Assembly: GCF_900129775.1 (NCBI RefSeq)
Contig: NZ_FQWV01000005.1
Coordinates: 124,001 to 188,000, forward strand
DNA length: 64,000 bases
Origin: Halobaculum gomorrense
Lineage (GTDB): Archaea > Halobacteriota > Halobacteria > Halobacteriales > Haloferacaceae
Direction: 5' to 3'
How positions within the stretch are numbered: the first letter of the stretch is position 1; every line of letters begins with the position of its first letter. Positions 40,740 through 49,376 of the stretch are shown here, piece by piece. The notes below the pieces were generated by a model. The model did no database searches. It saw only the letters and a program-made list of their open reading frames with translations, and was not told the DNA's origin. The translations under genes were made by a program, and so were the position numbers.

Positions 40740-42605
40740 TCACTCGTCGCCGACGAGCCGTCGGACTCGCTGGAGACCGTCGGCGTCCGCGGGCGCCTTG
40801 TCGTCGCGGACCGCAAGGAAGCGCGGGAACCGGAGCGCGTACCCGGAGTCGTACCTCGGCGAGGTTTGGATCTCCTCGTAGCCGACCTCAAAGACCACTG
40901 CGGGGGCGAGCGTCACGGTCTGGCCGGACTCCGTGCGCACGTGCGGCTCCAGCAGGTCGGTGAGGTCGGCCAACTCCTCGTCGGTGATGCCGGTCGCGAC
41001 GTTGCCGACGGTCGCGTACGCTCTCTCGTCGTCGTCACTGTCGTCGACGCGGACGCTCACCTCGAAGGTGCCAAACAGCTCCGCGCGGCGTCCTTCGCCC
41101 CACTCGGCACCGGTGACGACGAGATCGAGCGTCTCCACATCGGGCTTGCGCTTGAGCCACTCCCTCCCGCGGGTTCCGGGGTCGTACGTCGATTCGGGGC
41201 GCTTCAGCATCACACCTTCGTGGCCGGACTCAAGCGTCTCGGACTCGAACGCTTCGATCTCCGCGGCGTCGTCGGAAACGAGCAGTTCCGAGACGCCGTC
41301 GTCGAGCGCCTCGCGGAGGCGGTCGTGGCGCTCGGCCAGCGGCGCGTCGAGCAGGTCGTCGCCACCGGCGTGGAGGCAGTCGAACGCGCGAAGCTCGACG
41401 CGCACCTCCTCGCGCATCCGTTCCACGTCGTGTTTGCGACGGAAGCGTCGGAGGATCTCCTGAAACGGGAGCGGCTCGCCGTCGTCGTCGACCGCGACCG
41501 CCTCGCCGTCGAGGATCGCCGGCGGGCTCGCGTGCTCGCGCACGTGCTCGACCAGCTCGGGGAGCGCGCCCGTCACGTCCTCCATGTTGCGCGAGTAGAT
41601 CGAGACGGGGCCGCCGGCGTCGCCGGCACCGACGGCGCCGCCGGACCGGTCGTCCGGCTCGTCGGCGGCTCGGTCCTCGTAGTGGATCTGCACCCGCGCG
41701 CCGTCGTACTTCGTCTCGACGGCGACGGCGCCCCACGCGTCGAGCGCGTCGGCGACGGTCCCCGCCTGCGCGAGCATCGAGCGGACGGGTCGGCCGACCG
41801 ACAGGGAGACGCCCCGCAGCCCCGCCTCGCCCTCGTCGCGGGCGAGTTTGGCGACCCGGCCGTGATCGTTCGTCACCTGCAGCGCGCGCTCGACGAGTCC
41901 GACCACCTCCTCCGTGCGGTCGTCCTCGCCGCGCTCCTCGGTCGGTGTCGTTACGGACGCGTTGAGGAACGCCTCGGCGGTGGCGTCGCGGAGGGTGCCG
42001 GAGCCGACGCCGATCCGCATCTCCCCGAGGACGAGCCTGGCGAGGTACCTCGCCTCCGTGGGGTCGGCGCGCGTGAACAGGCCGAACAGGGCGTCCTCGC
42101 GGAACGACTCGCTCCCGCCCCCGGTCGCTTCCGCGACGGCGACCAACTCCCCGTACACCTCTCGGACGGTGAGGGCGCTTCCGCCGGCGCCGGGAGCGTC
42201 ATCACCGCCGCCGGCGAACGCGGCGAGTCCCGTCTGTCCGCCGAGGTCGAGGTCGGCCGCGACGGCGCCGATATCGCCGGTCTCCGCGAGCCGCTCCTCG
42301 ATGTCGTCGGCGGTGACGTTCGCGCCGGCCGCGCGGGCCAGCGCCGCGTGACACAGCGACGGCCCGACCGAGAGGGTCCGCTCGTCCCAGCCGGGAAACA
42401 CCGCCCCCCGGAGAAAGCGCGCGACGATCGGCAGGTCGTCGTCCGCGTCCGTCCCGTCGGCTGTCGCCGTCTCACCGCCGGCCGAGCGGTGCTCGGGACC
42501 GTCACCGGCAGCCGCGAGCGCGTCCGCGACGAGCGCAACGGTTGCCAGGTCCCCCGGCTCGGCGGCCATCTCGTCGGCGCGATCGGCGAACGTGGCGAAC
42601 TTCAT
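40740..42605 (-). CDS. ATP-dependent DNA ligase
   Basis: This 621-aa ligase seals nicks in replication and repair through AMP-lysine. The active site is ETKYDGARVQIHY; motif III is ILDGEAVAVD; motif IV GHEGVMLKRP; motif V EWLKRKPD. The N-terminal DNA-binding domain and C-terminal OB fold are present. Length matches archaeal LigA-type enzymes. Haloarchaea also carry an NAD-dependent ligase elsewhere by family knowledge. The protein is acidic throughout, including inserts at residues 39-56 and around 290. Confidence 0.95.
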   Translation of the reverse strand: MKFATFADRADEMAAEPGDLATVALVADALAAAGDGPEHRSAGGETATADGTDADDDLPIVARFLRGAVFPGWDERTLSVGPSLCHAALARAAGANVTADDIEERLAETGDIGAVAADLDLGGQTGLAAFAGGGDDAPGAGGSALTVREVYGELVAVAEATGGGSESFREDALFGLFTRADPTEARYLARLVLGEMRIGVGSGTLRDATAEAFLNASVTTPTEERGEDDRTEEVVGLVERALQVTNDHGRVAKLARDEGEAGLRGVSLSVGRPVRSMLAQAGTVADALDAWGAVAVETKYDGARVQIHYEDRAADEPDDRSGGAVGAGDAGGPVSIYSRNMEDVTGALPELVEHVREHASPPAILDGEAVAVDDDGEPLPFQEILRRFRRKHDVERMREEVRVELRAFDCLHAGGDDLLDAPLAERHDRLREALDDGVSELLVSDDAAEIEAFESETLESGHEGVMLKRPESTYDPGTRGREWLKRKPDVETLDLVVTGAEWGEGRRAELFGTFEVSVRVDDSDDDERAYATVGNVATGITDEELADLTDLLEPHVRTESGQTVTLAPAVVFEVGYEEIQTSPRYDSGYALRFPRFLAVRDDKAPADADGLQRVRRLVGDE

Positions 42606-42683
42606 GCCCGCTCAGAGTCGGGCGGCGAGAATAACTCCGACGACTCGCAATGGTCCGGGCCCGGACCGCCGTCCGGGTGCCGC

Positions 42684-43199
42684 TCACCCGGACGAAAGCT
42701 CGTCCAGCCCCGAGTCCAGATCTTCGGCGGACGGATCGGCGGCGTCGCGGCGGATCGACAGCTGTTCGTCGAGCCACCGCTCCTGCTGCTCTTGCCCGCC
42801 GATCCCAGCCAGCGGCTCGATCGTCTCCGCGCCGGCCGCGGTCATCCGGCTGAGGAGCCCGCCGCGCTCCTTCAGCGCGTCGCGCATCGGCCGGTCCGCG
42901 AAGACGACGACGCGCTCGTACTCGTGTTTGCGGACGCGGGAAGCCACGTCCGCGACGGCCTCCATCGACCACCGCGCCTGCGCTGCCGGCTCCAGCTCGG
43001 TGAACTCGCGGTCGACCCCCTCGACCTCCTCGTCCGGGTCGACCACGCCCTGCCCCTCCGCGAGGACGACCCATTCGTCGCTGACGAGCTCGGCGAGCTC
43101 GGCCTTCTTCGTGAAAAACGCCGTCGCGTACCGGTCGACGGCTTTTCCCCTCCCCCGGAACGGACAGGCACCTGCCTGCACGAGCCCAAACGTCTCCAT
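42684..43199 (-). CDS. DUF6884-like haloarchaeal protein
   Basis: This 171-aa protein starts METFGLVQAGACPFRG and contains KAVDRYATAFFTKKAEL, VLAEGQGVVDPDEEV and VFADRPMRDALKERG. The pattern (short Rossmann-like sheet, small ligand pocket) resembles DUF6884 proteins, a family of unknown function; the family name is from memory. TTTATAAA lies 26 bp before the ATG, so the transcript starts at or within a few bases of the start codon. It shares this promoter gap with the divergent glutamate-cysteine-ligase-like gene. Confidence 0.65.
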   Translation of the reverse strand: METFGLVQAGACPFRGRGKAVDRYATAFFTKKAELAELVSDEWVVLAEGQGVVDPDEEVEGVDREFTELEPAAQARWSMEAVADVASRVRKHEYERVVVFADRPMRDALKERGGLLSRMTAAGAETIEPLAGIGGQEQQERWLDEQLSIRRDAADPSAEDLDSGLDELSSG

Positions 43200-43220
43200 A
43201 TCGACCGATCCCTGAATATA

Positions 43221-43228
43221 TTTATAAA
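43221..43228 (-). promoter_or_regulatory. TATA box of the DUF6884-like gene
   Basis: TTTATAAA within CTGAATATATTTATAAATC is centred about 26 bp from the minus-strand ATG at 43199. The palindromic core might also serve the plus-strand gene. Confidence 0.6.
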
Positions 43229-43302
43229 TCTTGGTTCTCGATTCCGATAGGCGCGAACGAGTGCCCGACGGCTTGAAGAGTGCCGCGGGACCATCGGGGG
43301 AC

Positions 43303-44877
43303 ATGACTGACGCCGACCGGGATCTGGCCGCGCGGATCCGGGGCGTGTTGGAAACGGACCCCGAGGAGTTCCGCCGGCGGGCGGAGGCCGACGCGGAGAC
43401 GGTGAAAGCGGAGCTTCGCGACGGCACGTTCGACAATCACCAGTCGATCATCGGACTCGAATACGAGTTCTACGCGGTCTCGGAGGGTCGCTGGCGTGGG
43501 AGAGACCGCGACTGGGAGCGGACCGACGGCGCCGCCGGCGACGTGCCGCACCTCAGCAGGGTTCCTCGTCGCCTGCTCGAACTCATCGGCTTCGAGAAGG
43601 AGTTAGGCCTGCACAACGCGGAGATGACGACCAGCCCGCAGCCGCTCAACGCCGCCGGCGTGCGCGCGCAGGTCGCGGAGGTCCGCGCGCGCCTGCAGGC
43701 CGCTCAGGAGACCACCGACGCTGAGGGAATGCGCCTCGTCTCGGACGCGATGTGGACCGTCCCGCCGGTCGGCGAGACCGCCCGCGAGTACCTCGCCGAC
43801 TCCATCGAAGACGACGGCGTCCGCATCGCGACCAACATGAGCGACGCCGTCCGCTATCACGCGATGGCCAACGGTCCCGGTCCGGGGACGTTCGCCGTCG
43901 ACGCCCCGCACGTCGACTTGGCGGCGGATACGGTGATGCCCGAGAGCCTGATCACCTCCATCCAGCCCCACTACCAGGTCGCCAGCGCGGAGGACATCCC
44001 CCGCTATCACACCCTCGCGCTCCGGGTCGCGGGCCCGCTGCTCGCGCTCGGCGTCAACGCTCCGTTCTTCCCCCTGGACCTGTACGCCGACGACGCGAGC
44101 GCGGAGGCGATCCTGGCGGACGGCTGGCACGAGAACCGCGTCGCCGTCTTCGAGTCCGTCCTCAACGAGGAGGGCGCCGAGAAGGTGGCATTCCCCGAGG
44201 ATCTCGACAGTGTCGAAGAGGCGGTCGACCGCGTCGCCGCCGACCCGACAATCGTGCCGATGCCGGCGACCGACGGCGACCGCTTCGACGACGCGTTCGC
44301 GACGCTGCGCCGCAAGCACGGCACCTACTGGCGGTGGGTGCGTCCCGTCTTCGACGGCGCTACCCGGTCGGCGGCGAACGCGCGAATCGAGTTCCGGCCG
44401 ATCCCCGCACAGCCGACCGTCCACGATTCGTTCGCGTTCCTGGCGGCGTTCGCCGGCTTGCTGGAGAGCCTGCCCCGGCGACGCCACCCGGTGTACGACC
44501 TCGACTGGGAGACCGCCCGCGACAACTTCTACGCGGCGGTTCGCGACGGCATCGACGCCGACCTCTCGTGGATCACGACTGACGGCGTCGAGACGACCGA
44601 CGCCGACGCGATCTTCGGGGACCTGCTGTCGCACGCCGAGGCCGGACTCGAGGATGTCGGCCTCTCGGAAGCCGAGGCGGAGTCGTACCTCGACCCGCTC
44701 CGCTGGCGCGCGAGGACGAGACTCACGCCCGCCGCGTGGAAACGTCGCCGGGTCCGCGAGCGTCTCGACGACGGCGCCGACTTCGCCGAGGCGGTTGGCG
44801 CGATGCAGCGGACGTACGTGGAGCGCCAGCGGGAGACGCTGTTCGAGGGGACGTTCGCCGACTGGATCGTCGAATAG
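43303..44877 (+). CDS. Glutamate-cysteine ligase-like protein (GCS2 superfamily)
   Basis: This 524-aa protein has IGLEYEFYAVSEG, LGLHNAEMTTSPQPL and the late ARIEFRPIPAQPTVHDSFAF, matching the glutamate, metal and ATP regions of glutamate-cysteine ligases. It is longer than the haloarchaeal GshA used for gamma-glutamylcysteine, which suggests a distinct paralogue; the amine substrate is unknown. The start is ATG 43303. An in-frame GTG at 43261 is possible. Confidence 0.65.
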   Translation: MTDADRDLAARIRGVLETDPEEFRRRAEADAETVKAELRDGTFDNHQSIIGLEYEFYAVSEGRWRGRDRDWERTDGAAGDVPHLSRVPRRLLELIGFEKELGLHNAEMTTSPQPLNAAGVRAQVAEVRARLQAAQETTDAEGMRLVSDAMWTVPPVGETAREYLADSIEDDGVRIATNMSDAVRYHAMANGPGPGTFAVDAPHVDLAADTVMPESLITSIQPHYQVASAEDIPRYHTLALRVAGPLLALGVNAPFFPLDLYADDASAEAILADGWHENRVAVFESVLNEEGAEKVAFPEDLDSVEEAVDRVAADPTIVPMPATDGDRFDDAFATLRRKHGTYWRWVRPVFDGATRSAANARIEFRPIPAQPTVHDSFAFLAAFAGLLESLPRRRHPVYDLDWETARDNFYAAVRDGIDADLSWITTDGVETTDADAIFGDLLSHAEAGLEDVGLSEAEAESYLDPLRWRARTRLTPAAWKRRRVRERLDDGADFAEAVGAMQRTYVERQRETLFEGTFADWIVE

Positions 44878-44995
44878 CGCGGCGACCGGCACGCTTCAGG
44901 ATCACCGGGCGGTCCCGGCCGGAACGCCGTGCGGACGCCGCCACGCCGTCGGGTCGTCCCCTCATCGAGTTGTCCACTCCTCGGACGCCCGCGAG

Positions 44996-45412
44996 TCAAC
45001 AGCCGATGTGAGTGGTCGAATTCGGGCCGTCCTCGTCGTCTCGGCCTCCCTCGTGTCGGTAGGTGTTTCGCTTGTCTGTGAGACACACGTCGCCGTCGTC
45101 GACGGCGATCTCGACGGCGGTCAGTGTCGTCCCCGCAGCCTCGCCGTTGTCGCAGTCGCCCGCGCAGGCGTCGAACATCGACCCGTGCTTCGGACGGATG
45201 ATCTCCCCGTCCCGCATCGCCGCGCCGCGGCCCCGGTCGAGCCGATGGTACTCGTGGGGGCAGACGTTGACCCACGCGCGGACGCCGGGCTTCTCGTCAC
45301 ACCGGACCAGGATCACCTCGCGGTCGGTGCCGTGGAGGTCGCTGACGGTGAACAGGTGCGAGCCGCGCTCCGGTACCTCGTCGATCGACGTGATCCGCGC
45401 GCCGGGGGCCAT
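44996..45412 (-). CDS. Rieske-type [2Fe-2S] protein with one ligand replaced
   Basis: This 138-aa Rieske ferredoxin-like protein is normally an electron carrier. The first pair is intact (Cys51-x-His53 in VCPHEYHR), but the second CxxH reads IIRPKHGSMF with Arg73 in place of Cys, so only His76 remains. The codon is CGT, one base from TGT. Nearby Cys83 and Cys87 (DACAGDC) are unlikely to substitute. The start at 45412 (MAPGARITSID) is preferred over the longer upstream reading. Confidence 0.75.
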   Translation of the reverse strand: MAPGARITSIDEVPERGSHLFTVSDLHGTDREVILVRCDEKPGVRAWVNVCPHEYHRLDRGRGAAMRDGEIIRPKHGSMFDACAGDCDNGEAAGTTLTAVEIAVDDGDVCLTDKRNTYRHEGGRDDEDGPNSTTHIGC

Positions 45413-45504
45413 CGATCGGGCGTTCGCTGCCGGGGTGCAAAAACGTCGGTACCCCGTCGCTTCGGGGGCAGAGCGGCGGATCGGAGTCGCAAAGAAGGGA
45501 GCGC

Positions 45505-46230
45505 TTAGGCGGTGAGTTCGCCGATCTCCTTGTGCTTCGTGATCTCGACGCCCTCGTCGGTTACGACGCACATATTGATCCCGTTGCCGGAGGCGGTGTC
45601 GCGCTCGACGGCGGACTTGATCGCGCGGGCGGCGACGCGCTTCGCGTCCTCGATGGACATGCCTTCGTCGTACTCCTGTTCGAGCACGCCGAGCGCGAAC
45701 TGCGAGCCGGAGCCGGTGACGGTGTACTCCTCCTCGGTCATGCCGCCGGCGGCGTCGATGGAGTAGATGTGGGCGCCCTCGTCGTCGATGCCGCCGAGGA
45801 TGGGCTGGACGATGAAGAACGCGCCCGAGCGCAGGAGGTTGCCGGTGAGCGTCGACAGCGCCTGCATGCTCATGTCTTTGCCGCGGCGGGTCTCGTAGAG
45901 GTTCGTCTCGGCCTTCAGCGTCTGGATGAGGTTCTGCGCCGCCGAGACCGAGCCCGCGATGGTGAGCGCGCCCGTCGGGTGGATCTGCTCGACCTTCTGC
46001 ACGTCCTTCGAGGAGACCATGCGACCCAGCGAGGCACGCATGTCGGTCGCGAGCACGACGCCGTCCTCCGTTCGCAGGCCGACGGTCGTGGTTCCGGTCT
46101 TCATCTCGCCTTCGCCGGTCGCCTGTGCGCGGCGCTCGTCGGCGTTGGGGAACTCCCCGAGTTCCGGCCCGAACACGGTTTCGTCGCCGCCGATGGCGTC
46201 GAGGTCCGCGAGGTCACTAGATGGTCGCAT
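45505..46230 (-). CDS. psmB: Proteasome beta subunit
   Basis: This 241-aa catalytic subunit of the 20S proteasome degrades proteins inside a stacked-ring chamber. A 46-residue propeptide ends MKTG; autoprocessing exposes Thr47 (TTTVGLRTEDG). Lys79-region DMRASLGRM and the SAVERDTASGNGI loop complete the active site. GCATTTATCAG about 27 bp upstream of ATG 46230 gives a near-leaderless transcript and rules out the longer reading. No alpha subunit is nearby; a PAC2-family gene is 12 kb away. Confidence 0.95.
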   Translation of the reverse strand: MRPSSDLADLDAIGGDETVFGPELGEFPNADERRAQATGEGEMKTGTTTVGLRTEDGVVLATDMRASLGRMVSSKDVQKVEQIHPTGALTIAGSVSAAQNLIQTLKAETNLYETRRGKDMSMQALSTLTGNLLRSGAFFIVQPILGGIDDEGAHIYSIDAAGGMTEEEYTVTGSGSQFALGVLEQEYDEGMSIEDAKRVAARAIKSAVERDTASGNGINMCVVTDEGVEITKHKEIGELTA

Positions 46231-46316
46231 TACACATCGATTGGGCGGCGCCGCTGATAAATGCACCCTTTGAGGAACTCAGCCGACGCGACGCCATCTC
46301 CCGGTCTCGGCGACCG

Positions 46317-46520
46317 CTACTCGTCGGCGGACTCCCCTGCGGCGTCGACAACTGCCTCGTAGGCGTCGTGAATGCGGGAGACCATCGCTCCCATCGGGAG
46401 TCGCACTCCGACCTTGCGGGTGAGGAGGACGAGCGGGAACGCGAGGATCCCCGTGAGCACGGTCAGGTGGTGGAGCGCGTGAACGCCAGCGCGGTGGGCG
46501 GCTCGGACGGCGTGAGTCAT
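46317..46520 (-). CDS. DUF7535-like small membrane protein
   Basis: A 67-aa ORF starts MTHAVRAAHRAGVHALHHLT, has one hydrophobic helix (VLTGILAFPLVLLTRKVGV), and an acidic tail. It resembles a haloarchaeal family of about this length; the family name is from memory and the function unknown. The longer upstream frame is basic and unsupported. Confidence 0.55.
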   Translation of the reverse strand: MTHAVRAAHRAGVHALHHLTVLTGILAFPLVLLTRKVGVRLPMGAMVSRIHDAYEAVVDAAGESADE

Positions 46521-46874
46521 ACCGGTATCACCTGGTGGAGCCGTCCCCACTGATAAGCGTGTCGGCTCGCTCGGGAACGCCGATCTGGTCGCTGTCATGC
46601 GGTTCTCCCGTCGACCAGGGGACCGAGGATCGTCGTCCGGTTCCCGCCGCTGAGAGTCGGACGTTTCGACGGATTGACGCACGGGTTGCTCATAACCTAT
46701 GGCGAACCCGCAGGTTCGGTGCGCGTTCCCATCCCGTCGGCGTCGAGCGCGGAAATGGAAACAGTGAACCGACTCGCGCGGCTACTGAGCGGCCGTAATG
46801 AGACGGAGTCGGTCACCGACGACGCGCGCGCGCCGAACCAACGGGTTATTGTCCGCACGCCGGGGAGGTGTGCT
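46521..46874. promoter_or_regulatory. Intergenic stretch upstream of the UPF0212 gene
   Basis: These 354 bases contain no convincing gene. GGTTATT (46844-46850) is centred about 27 bp before the UPF0212 start. The remainder shows nothing recognisable. Confidence 0.45.
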
Positions 46875-47237
46875 GTGAGCAACTATCTCGTCGCGCTCGA
46901 GGCGGCCTGGTTGGTGCGAGACGTGGAAGCGATCGACGACGCGATCGGCGTGGCGGTCAGCGAAGCGGGCGGGCGACTCAACGAGGCGAACAAGGAGTTC
47001 GTCGACGTGGAGGTCGGCGCGACGCCGTGTCCGGCCTGCGGGGAGCCGTTCGACTCGGCGTTCATCGCCGCGTCGACCGCGCTCGTCGGACTGATGCTGG
47101 AGATCGAAGTCTTCAACGCCGACAGCGAGGAGCACGCCACCCGCATCGCCAAAAGCGAGATCGGCGGCGCCCTCCGCGACGTGCCGCTCGACGTGATCGA
47201 CGTGATCGAGACCGAGGCGGACGACGAGGACGAGTAG
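46875..47237 (+). CDS. UPF0212 (DUF555) family protein
   Basis: This 120-aa protein has the signature NYLVALEAAWLVRDVEAIDDA and TPCPACGEPFDSAFIAA, nearly invariant in archaeal UPF0212 proteins, whose function is unknown. The CPACGEPF pair may bind zinc. The GTG at 46875 is chosen because GGTTATT lies 27 bp upstream and the family starts there; the longer open frame to 46674 is basic and not part of the family. Confidence 0.85.
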   Translation: MSNYLVALEAAWLVRDVEAIDDAIGVAVSEAGGRLNEANKEFVDVEVGATPCPACGEPFDSAFIAASTALVGLMLEIEVFNADSEEHATRIAKSEIGGALRDVPLDVIDVIETEADDEDE

Positions 47238-47285
47238 GCCGCGACGACGGGTGAACGTCCCCGGCCCGCGACCGAACGCTTTTTA

Positions 47286-47300
47286 ATTACCTCGGGTAAT
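47286..47300. promoter_or_regulatory. Palindromic operator overlapping the HTH-CBS promoter
   Basis: ATTACC-TCG-GGTAAT is a perfect inverted repeat overlapping the TATA-like TTTTTAATT about 26-30 bp before ATG 47310. A DNA-binding dimer here would block TBP, which suits autoregulation by the HTH protein encoded downstream. Confidence 0.6.
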
Positions 47301-47309
47301 CACTCGGGT

Positions 47310-47849
47310 ATGGAACTCCCGACGCCGCAGGACCTGCGCGAGCGGCGGACCTCGCTCGATCTGACCCAGAGCGCGCTCGCCGAACGCGCAGACGTGTCGC
47401 AGCCGCTCATCGCCCGCATCGAGGGCGGGGACGTGGACCCGCGACTGTCGACGCTCCGGCGCATCGTCGAGGCGCTCGACGAGGTCGAGGGCGACGTGGT
47501 TCGCGCCCGCGACATCATGCACGAGTCGGTGATCAGCGTCGCGCCAGACGACTCCGTGCGCCACGCCGTCGACCTGATGGAAGAGGAGGCGTACTCCCAG
47601 CTTCCGGTGATCCAAAACGGAACTCCCGTCGGCTCGATCTCCTTCTCGGACGTGAATCAGGCCGGCGAGGACGCCGCGGATCTCCCGGTCAGCGAGGTCA
47701 TGTCGGAGTCGTTCCCGCCGGTGAGTCCGGGCGCCACCGTCGACGAGATCCGGAATCTCCTGGAGCATTACAAGGCGGTCGTCGTCACCGACGGTGGCGA
47801 CGCCGTCGGGATCATCACCGAGGCGGACCTGGCGGCGCAGCTGTCCTGA
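47310..47849 (+). CDS. HTH-XRE and CBS-pair transcriptional regulator
   Basis: This 179-aa protein has a helix-turn-helix at residues 5-55 (LRERRTSLDLTQSALAERAD) followed by two CBS repeats (about 66-115 and 127-177), which bind adenine nucleotides or SAM-like ligands. The combination implies a ligand-switched regulator; relatives exist throughout archaea with few known targets. The palindrome at its own promoter suggests autoregulation. It is downstream of the UPF0212 gene but separately promoted. Confidence 0.85.
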   Translation: MELPTPQDLRERRTSLDLTQSALAERADVSQPLIARIEGGDVDPRLSTLRRIVEALDEVEGDVVRARDIMHESVISVAPDDSVRHAVDLMEEEAYSQLPVIQNGTPVGSISFSDVNQAGEDAADLPVSEVMSESFPPVSPGATVDEIRNLLEHYKAVVVTDGGDAVGIITEADLAAQLS

Positions 47850-47912
47850 GCGGGTCCCGAACACGAGCCGTCGGTGCGGTCGTGCGCTCCCCCTTGCGGG
47901 CGCGTTCGACCG

Positions 47913-49085
47913 TTATAGCGAGTTCTTGATCTTCTCGAAGAAGCCCTCGCTCACATCGATCTCTTCGCCGCCGGCCTCCGCGAACTCCTTGAGCGCCTCG
48001 CGCTGCTCGCTCGTGAGGTCGTCGGGGGTGACGACCTGCACCTGCACGTAGAGGTCGCCGTTGCCGCGGCGGCGCAGCCGGGGCATCCCCTTCCCCTTCA
48101 GGCGGAACGTCTCGCCGCTTTGGGTGCCCGCGGGCACCTCGAACTCGACGCTGCCGTCGAGCGTCTCCAGTTGCACCGTGTCGCCGAAGACGGCCTGCGG
48201 GAACGAGACCGGCTCGGTGAGGTGGAGGTCGGCGCCGTCGCGCTCGAAGCGGTCGTCGCCCTCGACGCGCACTTCGATGAGGAGGTCGCCGTCGCGGGCG
48301 CCGGGCTCGCCGGGGGCGCCCTCGCCGTCCATCCGCAGCGTCTGGCCGTCTTGGATCCCCGCGGGCACGTCCACGGTGAGGGTGGACTCCTCGCGGGTGA
48401 TCCCCGAGCCGTCGCAGACGGCGCAGTCCTCGGAGTACAGTTCGCCCTCGCCCTCGCACTGGGGACACGCGCCCCGCTGTTGCACGCGGCCGAGCGGCGT
48501 CTGCTGCACCTGTGTCACCTGCCCGCGGCCGTCGCACTGCGGACACGTCTGCACGTCGGCGTCCTCGGGGTGTCCCGACCCGTCACACTCTTCACAGCGG
48601 GTCGGCCGCGCGACGGAGAACTGCTTGGTGACGCCGTTGTGGGCCTCCTGCAGGGTGATGTCGAGGTTCGTCCGGAGGTCCTTCCCGGGGCGCGGGCCGC
48701 CGCGGCCGCCGCCCCCGCCGCCGAAGAACTCCTCGAAGATGTCGCCGAGGCCGCCCATGCCGCCGCCGCCCATGCCGCCCCCCATCCCGCCGAAGGGGTC
48801 TCCCCCCATGCCGCCGGCACCCGCTCCGCCGGGGCCGCCGTCGAAGCCGCCGCGCTTCTCGGCCTGCTCGAACTGCTCGTGGCCCATCTGGTCGTACGCC
48901 TGGCGCTTCTCTTCGTCGGTGAGGACCTCCTTGGCCTTCTTGACCTGCTTGAACTTCTCCTCAGCGTCCTCGGCGTCGCTGACGTCCGGATGGTACTCCG
49001 TGGCCTTCTGTCGATACGCCTGTTTGATCTCCTCCTCGGAGGCGTCTTGGGAGACCCCGAGCACGTCGTAGAAGTCCTCGCTCAT
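47913..49085 (-). CDS. dnaJ: Chaperone DnaJ (Hsp40)
   Basis: This 390-aa co-chaperone stimulates DnaK ATPase and delivers clients. J domain with HPD at residues 32-34; a Gly/Phe region extraordinarily rich in GGMGG repeats; four zinc-binding repeats (CEECDGSG, CPQCDGRG, CPQCEGEG, CAVCDGSG); then C-terminal substrate-binding domains. It lies 291 bp downstream of dnaK on the same strand; the gap contains repeated CGCTTCGCTCG but no gene, and dnaJ could have its own heat-shock promoter there. Confidence 0.96.
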   Translation of the reverse strand: MSEDFYDVLGVSQDASEEEIKQAYRQKATEYHPDVSDAEDAEEKFKQVKKAKEVLTDEEKRQAYDQMGHEQFEQAEKRGGFDGGPGGAGAGGMGGDPFGGMGGGMGGGGMGGLGDIFEEFFGGGGGGRGGPRPGKDLRTNLDITLQEAHNGVTKQFSVARPTRCEECDGSGHPEDADVQTCPQCDGRGQVTQVQQTPLGRVQQRGACPQCEGEGELYSEDCAVCDGSGITREESTLTVDVPAGIQDGQTLRMDGEGAPGEPGARDGDLLIEVRVEGDDRFERDGADLHLTEPVSFPQAVFGDTVQLETLDGSVEFEVPAGTQSGETFRLKGKGMPRLRRRGNGDLYVQVQVVTPDDLTSEQREALKEFAEAGGEEIDVSEGFFEKIKNSL

Positions 49086-49376
49086 TCGTTGGTCGTACGT
49101 TCGTCGCTCGTGCTATTTCAATCGCGTGGCTCGCGGGAGGACTGATCGGGACGGGTCGCGCGGGGCGTGGGCCGCCGCGAGGGCCCGCCGGGACTGGCGC
49201 CCTCAAAGCGTGCGTGGAAACGGAAAAAGGGGTCAGCTGGCTCCGGCAACGCGCTCCTCGGACGCTTACGCGTCCACGTCGCCGTTCTCGTCCACTTCAG
49301 ATACCTCGCTTCGCTCGGTTTCTGAAACTACGAAGGACTCGCTTCGCTCGTCCGTCGGGCCTCGGACGGGACGAGT
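49086..49376. other. dnaK-dnaJ intergenic spacer
   Basis: These 291 bases hold no ORF of haloarchaeal character. CTCGCTTCGCTCG occurs twice (about 49309 and 49339). No clear TATA box is visible on the minus strand. Co-transcription from dnaK or a cryptic dnaJ promoter are both possible. Confidence 0.4.
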
